Shown piece by piece: positions 57,366-64,000 of a stretch of 64,000 nucleotides of DNA (position 1 is its first letter; each line of letters begins with the position of its first letter). The position numbers and the translations under genes were made by a program. The stretch covers positions 186,001-250,000 of the forward strand of contig NZ_CAMPOV010000003.1 of NCBI RefSeq assembly GCF_946892675.1, given 5' to 3'. Source of the DNA: Arthrobacter sp. Marseille-P9274 (GTDB lineage Bacteria > Actinomycetota > Actinomycetes > Actinomycetales > Micrococcaceae). The notes beneath the pieces are model-generated. The model was not told the origin of the DNA. It made no database searches and was given only the letters and a program-made list of their open reading frames with translations.

Positions 57366-57512
57366 TTGTCTATCCTTACCCTTCACAGTGGTTGTCATGG
57401 CGATTTCCTTCTTCGTATCGGATGGGTTCGTTTTCCCGCCGGGTGCGGCGGGAGGAGCAGGATGTTCAGGTCGGCGGTCTGTTCTGCGCGGCTCTGCCGG
57501 GTGGAACGACCA

Positions 57513-58007
57513 TCAGACGTAGGCCAGGAATCGTCCTGCGAAGATCACGCCTGTCCACGTCGTCATCGATACGCCCGCCGAGATGCGGGCGGCGACCGGT
57601 GTTGGGTCGGCGTCCGCCCACTCGTCGACTCGACGGTGGACGCCGCGGTTGAACACGAGGACGTTCAGCCCGGCCAGGAGCAGGAGTCCGAGCTTCCACG
57701 GTGCGGCACCTGAGCCGGCGACACCGACGGCCTGCGCGCTGAACAGCAGTATGCCCGTGACGACTGCGATGGCCAGTCCGAGGTGGGACACGGGCAGGAG
57801 ATAGCGTGCGGCCCTCGTGACGGGTACCAGAGAACGCCCGACGCCCAGCAGCCGGAGGTCGAACGCGAAGGCCGGGCCGACGAGCACGGCGATCCCGAGG
57901 ATGTGGAGGCTCTCGAGCGTCGCATACATGAAAGGAGTGGAGCGCACAACATCACCGAGCGCGGAATCCTGCAGCCAGCGCAGGATCGGTTCGATCGATT
58001 CAGGCAT
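57513..58007 (-). CDS. DUF6644-type membrane protein
   Basis: 164 residues, four membrane helices; SLHILGIAVLVGPAFAFDLRL is the family-type core with an intramembrane His. ATG 58007 overlaps the end of the upstream gene by 8 bp. It pairs with a DUF6152 protein, a recurrent combination; possibly a membrane redox or metal protein, function unknown. Confidence 0.7.
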   Translation of the reverse strand: MPESIEPILRWLQDSALGDVVRSTPFMYATLESLHILGIAVLVGPAFAFDLRLLGVGRSLVPVTRAARYLLPVSHLGLAIAVVTGILLFSAQAVGVAGSGAAPWKLGLLLLAGLNVLVFNRGVHRRVDEWADADPTPVAARISAGVSMTTWTGVIFAGRFLAYV

Positions 58008-58764
58008 CCGGGCTCCGTTCGTCCTGGCGGGTGCGGCGGTGCACGTAGAAGACGCCGCCCGCGACCGCCACGACGACCACGGCACCGAACACCGCCCAGA
58101 CGGCCCACGTCTCCGGGCCGCTGTCATCGGCGATGCGGGCATCCTCTGCCGGAGGGGCTAGCTCTACGGGGTCCTCCGCCGCGGACGGCGCGTCGGCAGG
58201 CCCATCGCCTGCCTGGGCATCGCCCGGGAGCGGTGCCCTGACCGGGAGCGTGTTGCCGATCACCTGGTTGACGGGCGCATTGTCGTCTCCGTACCAGAAC
58301 GCGACCGGACGGAAGAGGCCGTCATCGGTGCTGTTGATGTACCCGACGCCCTGGAAGCGCTCTCCGACCTCCAGGGAGCGGTCCAACCCGTTGCTGCTCG
58401 ACCACCACGGCGGAGCGATGATGACCTCGAGCTCGTCGTGGGGGCCGCCATACGCGAGAGCCGCCTCGACCCGGATGCTGTCCTCCGGTCCCGACAGCTC
58501 CTCAGGGATCGTCAGACCGGGTGTGGTGGCCGGGAGCTGGGCATCCAGTGCCACATCGAAAAGCGAATGCGGATCGCCCCAGCTCCCCTCGGACGAGACG
58601 CTGCCGGCGATGTAGACGAGGTCATTGGTCTCGAAGCCGTCCCAGCCGTGGTGTGCGGCGGCCGGTGACGCCGGGACCAGCGCGATCGCTGCCGCGGCGA
58701 GGAGAGCCGCCGTGGCCAGAAGGCCGCGGCGGAGTGGTCGGTCGGTGTGTGTGGGGACGGTCAA
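58000..58764 (-). CDS. Exported DUF6152-type protein
   Basis: 254 residues. Signal peptide (LATAALLAAAAIALVPASPA) releasing AHHGWDGF, a His-rich start typical of DUF6152. The domain ends near residue 165, followed by a Pro/Asp linker and a C-terminal membrane helix (TWAVWAVFGAVVVVAVAGGV) with basic tail, so it is anchored facing out. TTG 58764 with GAGAGGA upstream is the best start available. The N-terminal HH could bind a metal. Confidence 0.7.
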   Translation of the reverse strand: MTVPTHTDRPLRRGLLATAALLAAAAIALVPASPAAAHHGWDGFETNDLVYIAGSVSSEGSWGDPHSLFDVALDAQLPATTPGLTIPEELSGPEDSIRVEAALAYGGPHDELEVIIAPPWWSSSNGLDRSLEVGERFQGVGYINSTDDGLFRPVAFWYGDDNAPVNQVIGNTLPVRAPLPGDAQAGDGPADAPSAAEDPVELAPPAEDARIADDSGPETWAVWAVFGAVVVVAVAGGVFYVHRRTRQDERSPDA

Positions 58765-58823
58765 AATCGTCGATCCTCTCTGTGGGCGGTGTGGCTCTCG
58801 TTTGGCGAGCCTGGGGTCCGGGT

Positions 58824-58913
58824 TCAGCTTTCTGCGGGGAACGCGACGCCGGTCTGCTCGGCGTAGGCGGCCAGGAGGCCTCGCCTGGTCGGGGTCGTCG
58901 TCTCGAGCGTCAT
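58824..58913 (-). CDS. 29-residue small protein
   Basis: MTLETTTPTRRGLLAAYAEQ...FPAES between the cyclophilin-like and DUF6152 genes. GAAGGA lies ~8 nt before ATG 58913, and the spacing to the upstream stop is 15 bp. A real small protein or the stub of a truncated gene. Confidence 0.35.
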   Translation of the reverse strand: MTLETTTPTRRGLLAAYAEQTGVAFPAES

Positions 58914-58928
58914 TCTCATGTCCTTCAC

Positions 58929-59450
58929 TCAGCCGGCGACGGCAAGGGTGACCCGCTGCCCGTCCAGCAGCTTGATCCAGTCGATGTCCTCGGTCTTGCC
59001 GATCTTGGTCAGATCGTTCGAAAAGGTGTTTCCCGCGGTGTTGTAGAAGAACCCGAGGTTGCCCCACGGCATGTAGGAGAACAGATCCCCGACCTCCGGG
59101 TTCAGGCCCTTGGCGCCGGTGAAGTTCCACTCCCCTGTGGGGGTGGCGACCTTCTCCTTGCCGCCGTAGTCCGAGAACTCGAGGGTCATCGGCAGCATCG
59201 CGAGGAAAGACCGGGTCGTGGGATTGTCCTCGTCGATGACGACCTGGACCACCGCGTCGCCGGCGGTGAAGCGCACCCCCGTTCCCACGACGCCCTGGTC
59301 CGCAGACGGTTCCTCCGACGTGCCGGAGGAGGGCGCTGCGGTCGGCTCGGCGACGCCGCTTCGGTCTGCACGGGAGTCGGGCTCTCGGCCGAAGGCGCAT
59401 TGCTGCATCCGGCGAGGAGCAGCGCCGGCGGCTGTTCGGGTCAGTCGCAT
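58929..59450 (-). CDS. Cyclophilin-like-fold lipoprotein with shifted N-terminus
   Basis: 173 residues as read. The C-terminal ~110 residues (DNPTTRSFLAMLPMTLEFSD, GDLFSYMPWGNLGFFYNTAG) are the small cyclophilin-like fold found in exported proteins. The N-terminus as read lacks a signal, but an alternative frame gives LLAGCSNAPSAESPTPVQTE, an obvious lipobox, so two compensating shifts near ~59420 and ~59345 are likely. GGAAGGA precedes ATG 59450. Confidence 0.65.
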   Translation of the reverse strand: MRLTRTAAGAAPRRMQQCAFGREPDSRADRSGVAEPTAAPSSGTSEEPSADQGVVGTGVRFTAGDAVVQVVIDEDNPTTRSFLAMLPMTLEFSDYGGKEKVATPTGEWNFTGAKGLNPEVGDLFSYMPWGNLGFFYNTAGNTFSNDLTKIGKTEDIDWIKLLDGQRVTLAVAG

Positions 59451-59513
59451 CGCGGAGTCCTTCCATGTCGGTCCGAGCAGTACTCCACCCATGGAATACG
59501 GAGAAGAGATTCA

Positions 59514-59555
59514 GCGGGAGTCTCTGTCAAGGGGGGTACCAGGAGAGACTCCCGC
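59514..59555. promoter_or_regulatory. Inverted-repeat operator in a divergent gap
   Basis: Perfect 12-bp inverted repeat GCGGGAGTCTCT (arms 59514-59525 and 59544-59555, 18-bp centre) between the cyclophilin-like gene (minus) and the hydrolase gene (plus). A TTGACA facing the minus-strand operon (59530-59525) overlaps its left arm. Likely a regulator site; which protein binds is unknown. Confidence 0.5.
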
Positions 59556-59721
59556 TCCCGCGATCGGCGAGGTTCCATGGATGAGCGGAAGAACCGTTCG
59601 AAGGCCGAGCATCGGCTCCCGTGCCCGGATCGGAGCACGAGGGCTGCATCAACGCGGCGGCCCCTCAACGTCCACGAACCCAGAAAGGCCAGCCTTGACC
59701 TCGAGAGAAACCCGTGAACCG

Positions 59722-60807
59722 ATGAGCGCAGAGCAAGGCGGGCCCGGCCTGCAGCGGCGTCAGCTGTTGAAGCTGACCGGCGCGGCCGTGGCGACCGGAA
59801 CGCTCGCTGCGGCCGGCGGCACGGCCGCCCACGCCGAGGCGAAGGCCCGTCCCGGAGGCAAGTGGGACAAGACGTTCCCGCGCAGCACGAAGGTCGACCA
59901 CAAGAAGGTGTCGTTCAGGAACCGGTACGGCATCGAGCTGGTGGCCGACATGTACAGCCCGAAGCGCCGCCGCGGCCGCTCCCGGGCGCTGATCGTCGGG
60001 CACCCGTTCGGCGGCGTCAAGGAACAGACCTCCGGCCTGTACGCGCAGACGATGGCCGAGCACGGCTTCATCACGCTGGCCTTCGACGCCTCCTACAACG
60101 GCGAGTCCGGCGGGACCCCGCGGCACATCGCCTCCCTCGAAACCTTCGTGGAGGACTTCAGCGCCGCCGTCGACTATCTGGGTACACACCCGGCCATCGA
60201 CCGCGACCGCATCGGCGTGATCGGCGTCTGCGCCAGCGGCGGGTTCTCCCTGGCCGCGGCTCAGGTCGACCCGAGGCTGAAGGCGGTGGCGACAGTGAGC
60301 ATGTACGACATGGGTCGCGCCTACCGTGACGGCCAGGGATACGCCCCGATCCCCAGCGAGGCGAACACGCTCGAGGAACGCCAGCGGGCGCTGGCGGAGG
60401 CCGCCAAGCAACGCTGGGCCGAGTTCGACGGCGGCGAGGTGCGCTACGGCGGCGGGGACGCGGTGCCATTGAAGCCGTCGATGCAGGCCGCCGCCGACGA
60501 GTTCGCCGAGTATTACGCCACCCCGCGAGGTCAGCATCCGCGTTCGCACCCGCTGAGTCTGACCAGCCTCGGCGCGATCACGAGTTTCATGCCGCTGGCC
60601 CAGCTTGAGATGACCGCTCCGCGGCCGCTGCTGCTCATCGCCGGGCAGAACGCGCACTCCCGCTACTACAGTGAAGACGCCTACCGGCAGGCCCCGGAGC
60701 CTAAGGAACTGCACATCGTCCCCGGTGCCGGCCACGTGGACCTTTACGACAAGGTCGACCTCATCCCGTGGAACAGGCTGACCGGGTTCTTCGACGAGCA
60801 CCTCTAA
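59722..60807 (+). CDS. Tat-exported alpha/beta hydrolase
   Basis: 361 residues. QRRQLLKLTGAAVATGTLAA is a twin-arginine signal. In the hydrolase domain, the nucleophile elbow reads GVCASGGFS, as in YcjY/dienelactone-hydrolase-like proteins, and the late His is in GAGHVDLYD. ATG 59722 is used; TTG 59695 with AAAGG upstream is possible. Followed after 88 bp by an aldo/keto reductase in the same direction. Confidence 0.82.
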   Translation: MSAEQGGPGLQRRQLLKLTGAAVATGTLAAAGGTAAHAEAKARPGGKWDKTFPRSTKVDHKKVSFRNRYGIELVADMYSPKRRRGRSRALIVGHPFGGVKEQTSGLYAQTMAEHGFITLAFDASYNGESGGTPRHIASLETFVEDFSAAVDYLGTHPAIDRDRIGVIGVCASGGFSLAAAQVDPRLKAVATVSMYDMGRAYRDGQGYAPIPSEANTLEERQRALAEAAKQRWAEFDGGEVRYGGGDAVPLKPSMQAAADEFAEYYATPRGQHPRSHPLSLTSLGAITSFMPLAQLEMTAPRPLLLIAGQNAHSRYYSEDAYRQAPEPKELHIVPGAGHVDLYDKVDLIPWNRLTGFFDEHL

Positions 60808-60895
60808 GCCGTCGAGACGACATGATCCCCGGGCAGCATCATCATGGTGACGCCGGAGGCCGGCTGAGATCCCGCCCCACGAGAGAAGAGAACGC

Positions 60896-61753
60896 ATGAG
60901 CATCCTGAACGAAACGTACACACTGTCGAACGGGGTCAAGATCCCCAAGCTCGGCCTCGGCACCTGGTTCATCAACGACGCCCTGGCCGCGGACGCCGTC
61001 CGCGCGGCCGTCGAGATTGGCTACCGCAATATCGACACCGCACAGGCCTACGGCAACGAGCGCGGCGTCGGCGAGGGCGTGCACACCTCCGGCCTGCCCC
61101 GGGACGAGTTGTTCGTCTCGACCAAGCTGGCCGCCGAGATCAAGGACTACGACCAGGCGGTTGCCGCGATCGACGGGTCGCTTCAGAAGCTGGGTCTGGA
61201 CCACATCGACCTGATGCTGATCCACAGCCCGCAGCCGTGGGAAGACTTCCGCGGCGGTGACTACGCCGAGGGCAACCGCCAGGCCTGGCGTGCGCTGGAG
61301 GAGGCGCACGAAGCCGGCAAGATCCATTCCATCGGGGTGTCCAACTTCCTGCAGACGGACCTGGAAAATATCCTGTCGGACGCAAAGATCGTCCCGCACG
61401 TGAACCAGCTGCTCGTGCACGCGGGCAACACGCCCTCTGAGCTCCTGTCCTACTGCGAGGACAAGGGCATCCTCGTCGAGGCGTACTCGCCGATCGCCCA
61501 CGGCGCGATCCTGGACCACGCCGACGTGAAGGCCTTGGCCCGGAAGTACAGCGTGTCCGTGCCGCAGCTGTGCATCGGCTACACGCTGCAGCTGGGCACC
61601 GTGTCCCTGCCGAAGACCGCAAACCCGGAGCACATGCGCTCCAACGCCGAGATCAACTTCGTGATCTCGGAGGCGGACATGGAATTGCTGCGGGACCTGC
61701 GCGACGTGGACTACGGAGAGCACAGCGCCTTCCCCTTCTACAGCGGCAAATGA
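60896..61753 (+). CDS. Aldo/keto reductase
   Basis: 285 residues, TIM barrel. Catalytic tetrad visible: Asp in YRNIDTAQAYGNE, Tyr in the same block, Lys in VSTKLAAE, His in LMLIHSPQPW. NADPH-binding end SLPKTANPEHM. It belongs to the 2,5-diketogluconate-reductase group with broad aldehyde and ketone range. GAGAGAAGAG upstream of ATG 60896. Confidence 0.9.
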   Translation: MSILNETYTLSNGVKIPKLGLGTWFINDALAADAVRAAVEIGYRNIDTAQAYGNERGVGEGVHTSGLPRDELFVSTKLAAEIKDYDQAVAAIDGSLQKLGLDHIDLMLIHSPQPWEDFRGGDYAEGNRQAWRALEEAHEAGKIHSIGVSNFLQTDLENILSDAKIVPHVNQLLVHAGNTPSELLSYCEDKGILVEAYSPIAHGAILDHADVKALARKYSVSVPQLCIGYTLQLGTVSLPKTANPEHMRSNAEINFVISEADMELLRDLRDVDYGEHSAFPFYSGK

Positions 61754-61814
61754 CAGGGTCCGTCCGGCCCGGGAGCATCCTCACTGTGATCCCGCGCTGA
61801 TACGGCACCGCACT

Positions 61815-61856
61815 CTCCCGGGATCTCTCCGATCGTGTTCGAAGAGATCCCGGGAG
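61815..61856 (+). terminator. Terminator after the aldo/keto reductase
   Basis: Perfect 14-bp stem (arms 61815-61828 and 61843-61856, 14-nt loop), 60 bp after the stop codon. GC-rich, no T-tract. Confidence 0.65.
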
Positions 61857-62265
61857 GGAGTCTCGGCTCCTGCAACGGCGGTCAATTGATGTCGCCATTA
61901 CCCGGTCCACTACCCCTAATGTCGCGTTAGTCGGTCCCCCACCACGATGCTAGAACTCGAGAACTTACGCATTGGCCTGAATGGTCAGCGGGCGGCTTTG
62001 CGCCAACCCTGCCGGCCTTCGAACCGTTCCCACGGGCATGGTGCAGCGAGACGCTCGCCTGAACATAGTCACAGGTGTTTTAGGATGGCCGGGCCTCGTT
62101 GAGCCCACCTCCCGGCGGGTCGCCTGCGCCCGATTCCGAGGGCGCGGAGGGAACGCAGGGTCAGCGGGCGCCGGACCTGGTGATCCCGGTTTGCCGGCCG
62201 CCTCCGTTGCCGTTTCATAATGCGGTGGGCTGGCGGCGGTCACTGCCCCGTGGTGGGATGAGGCG
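61857..62265. other. Intergenic region with imperfect direct repeats
   Basis: 409 bp without a supported gene. Two ~23-bp direct repeats (61888-61910 and 61918-61940, sharing ATGTCGC, TTA and CGGTCC) lie 30 bp apart, like the repeated binding sites at ends of IS21-type elements; no transposase gene is present. The remainder shows nothing. Confidence 0.3.
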
Positions 62266-62931
62266 TCAGCCGTGGGCGCGGGGCCGGAGCAGTGTATGCA
62301 TCTCAGGGGTGCTCAGGGCCGGAACGGGGAGCGCCGATTGTCCGGACGCCGGCGCCCGCAGTCCGTCCAGCATGATCCATAGGTAGCGCCGGTACAGCTG
62401 GCCGGTATCGCTGCGCCCCTCGGGCACGGTCCCGTCCCGGACCGTGCCGGAGATGCTGGTGAGGCCGATCTGGAGGAAGATCAGGTCGGTTCCGGTGACG
62501 TCCCGGCGCAGGAGGCCGGCCTCGCGTGCCCGGTCGGCGACCTGGTTGACCAGGGGGGCGAGCCGGTCGCGCTGCCGGTCGTAGTGGTCGGGCCAGGTAC
62601 GGCCGGCCAGCATCTGGGCCATGCCCAGGTCCTGGGCCTGGGCCGCCAGGGAGCGTTCGAGGTAGAGCACGAGCCCGTCCCACGGGTCCGGCGCGGCCAG
62701 GGCCTCGCGCAGGATCGCCTCCAGTTCGTCGACCTGCCGGCGCCAGATCGCCTCGATCAGCTCTTCCTTGTTCGCAAATCGCCGGTAGGCCGTGCCGACG
62801 CCGACCCCTGCGTGGTGGGCCACGTCGTTGAGCGTGGCGTCCAGCCCCCGCCGGGCGAACAGGTCCCGGCCCGCGGCGATCAGGCGCTCCCGGTTGCGTG
62901 CCGCGTCCTTGCGCAGTGTCTGTTCCGTCAT
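62266..62931 (-). CDS. TetR-family regulator of the adjacent pump
   Basis: 221 residues. DNA-binding helices at ~30-60 (LNDVAHHAGVGVGTAYRRF), then a helical ligand domain. ATG 62931. Divergent from an MFS gene with two matching palindromes between, the classic arrangement of a self-regulated efflux repressor. Confidence 0.88.
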   Translation of the reverse strand: MTEQTLRKDAARNRERLIAAGRDLFARRGLDATLNDVAHHAGVGVGTAYRRFANKEELIEAIWRRQVDELEAILREALAAPDPWDGLVLYLERSLAAQAQDLGMAQMLAGRTWPDHYDRQRDRLAPLVNQVADRAREAGLLRRDVTGTDLIFLQIGLTSISGTVRDGTVPEGRSDTGQLYRRYLWIMLDGLRAPASGQSALPVPALSTPEMHTLLRPRAHG

Positions 62932-62947
62932 GTCCCCAGTCTACAAG

Positions 62948-63002
62948 CGGATGCCGAGCATCCGTTTATTTGCTATGATTGCAATCGGATATAACGCATC
63001 CG
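62948..63002. promoter_or_regulatory. Twin TetR operators
   Basis: Two dyads of identical 7-3-7 geometry: CGGATGC-CGA-GCATCCG (62948-62964) and CGGATAT-AAC-GCATCCG (62986-63002), centres 38 bp apart. TATGAT at 62974-62979 lies between them as a possible -10. Repression of both divergent genes is expected, relieved by a pump substrate. Confidence 0.65.
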
Positions 63003-63075
63003 CTTCTGGCAGGGCAATACCCGCCGCGCATCTGCGTCACCACAGATTCCCCCTCCGCATGATCGAAAGGCTCCT

Positions 63076-64000
63076 GTGACCTCACCAACCGACCGGGCCG
63101 CGACCGAGCGGTTCCCGTGGCTGGCGATCCTGGTGCTGGCCTCCGCCGGGTTCCTCGCCCTCGCGGTCGAACTCAGCCCCGCCGGACTCCTGACCCGGAT
63201 CGCCCCGGACCTGAACGCCAGTGTGGCGATGGCGGGATCACTGACGGCCCTGTACTCGCTGGGCAACGCGATCCTCGCTCTGCCGCTGACCTCGCTGGCG
63301 GTGCGGTTCTCCCGCCGCTTCTCCCTGGCCGGCACCCTGCTCGTCTTCGTCGCGGGCAACGCACTGGTCGTCTTCGCCTCGGACTTACTTCCGGCCCTGG
63401 CGGGCCGGTTCATCTCCGGTGGGGCACACGGGCTACTGATGTCCCTGGCCCCGGCGGCCGCGATCGGTGTCGCAGGCCTCGAGCATGAACGCCGCGCCCT
63501 GAGCATCGTGATCGGCGCGAACACCGTGGGCATCGCCCTGGGCGCCCCGCTGGCTTCCCTGGTCGGCACCGCTCTGGGATGGCGGGCCACATTCATCAGC
63601 GCGGCGCTGCTGGCCCTGGTGTGCGCGCTGCTGCTGGCGGCGAAGATTCCGCCGCTGCGGGCCGGGCAGACCCGGCAGATGCCGCTGAGCCAGGCGATCC
63701 GCCAGCCGGGCGTGTTCCGCATCGGCGCGGGATGGATGCTGATGATGCTCGCCTACATGGCCGTCCTCACCTACATCGACCCCTACCTCGCCGCACTCGG
63801 GGCGCCACCGCTGCTGACGATCCTGTCACTGTTCGTCTTCGGCACCGGCGGCGTCGCCGGCGTGTGGCTCGCCGGGCAGATCGCGGCCCGCTCCCGCCTG
63901 GCCGCACTCCTGTCCATGCCGCTGCTGATGGCCGCGACCCTGCTGCTCATGTCGATCGGGCTCACGAGCATCCCGGTCATCCTCGTCTTGCTGTTCGTCT
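63076..64000 (+). CDS. MFS transporter, Cmx/DHA1-like (3' truncated by window)
   Basis: At least 308 residues; runs off the window end. GAAAGG lies 5 nt before GTG 63076. AVELSPAGLLTRIAPDLNAS and GGAHGLLMSLAPAAAIGVAG match the DHA1 arabinose/chloramphenicol exporter group. Divergent TetR gene and two operators imply inducible efflux. Confidence 0.87.
   Translation, partial: MTSPTDRAATERFPWLAILVLASAGFLALAVELSPAGLLTRIAPDLNASVAMAGSLTALYSLGNAILALPLTSLAVRFSRRFSLAGTLLVFVAGNALVVFASDLLPALAGRFISGGAHGLLMSLAPAAAIGVAGLEHERRALSIVIGANTVGIALGAPLASLVGTALGWRATFISAALLALVCALLLAAKIPPLRAGQTRQMPLSQAIRQPGVFRIGAGWMLMMLAYMAVLTYIDPYLAALGAPPLLTILSLFVFGTGGVAGVWLAGQIAARSRLAALLSMPLLMAATLLLMSIGLTSIPVILVLLFV

Noticed and set aside
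61981-62243. Overlapping small frames on both strands
   Set aside because: No ribosome site, no recognised domain, and composition typical of non-coding high-GC sequence.

Overview
The window is high-GC DNA with densely packed genes, GTG/TTG starts alongside ATG, strong GGAGG-type ribosome sites, ATGA/GTGA start-stop overlaps, an RskA-type anti-sigma factor, twin-arginine signals and an 830-residue dimethylglycine oxidase of the Arthrobacter type. It looks like the chromosome of an Arthrobacter-like actinobacterium (Micrococcaceae). No rRNA, tRNA, CRISPR array or replication origin was found.

Layout. (1) 2-4094: lower-pathway enzymes for a keto acid (ketoglutarate-semialdehyde-type dehydrogenase cut by the window edge, hydratase, FAH-fold hydrolase, HpcH aldolase broken by a frameshift). 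(2) 4169-7943: an exported metallo-beta-lactamase-fold protein and a divergent MFS pump. (3) 7985-23002: a glycine-betaine catabolic region. A BCCT carrier imports the substrate. A Rieske oxygenase with its reductase and ferredoxin removes one methyl group, and dimethylglycine oxidase passes the next to tetrahydrofolate. FolD, FchA and PurU take the C1 unit to formate, and a molybdenum FdhF/YdeP-type oxidoreductase may oxidise it. Three promoters in this region share one architecture: TTGACA, 17 bp, CACRCT, then a double GTTGC box. (4) 23075-29623: a HAD hydrolase and a four-gene peptide/opine-type ABC importer behind an iron-box-like site, with a TetR gene. (5) 29878-38592: small conserved proteins, an old yellow enzyme, SDR, PIN protein, a DUF4397/sortase/ECF sigma/anti-sigma module, and a Ser/Thr kinase coupled to a repeat-containing secreted protein. 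(6) 38822-43477: racemase-like protein, thermonuclease, a second exported metallo-hydrolase, and several gene and transposon remnants. (7) 43478-52722: regulator, M20 hydrolase, sarcosine-oxidase-like flavoprotein, GlxD-GlxC-GlxB, type III glutamine synthetase GlnT and, divergently, an ammonium transporter. The gene set resembles the N-methylglutamate route for methylamines, but with a monomeric flavin oxidase in place of the usual multi-subunit dehydrogenase. (8) 53224-64000: regulators, two MFS pumps, SDR, aldo/keto reductase, alpha/beta hydrolase, small exported or membrane proteins and decayed genes.

Regions 3 and 7 share a theme: stripping methyl groups from small amines and recovering the carbon and nitrogen. 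Several genes carry single frameshifts (3272, 4213, 41222, 58929). Without raw reads, decay and sequencing error cannot be told apart.
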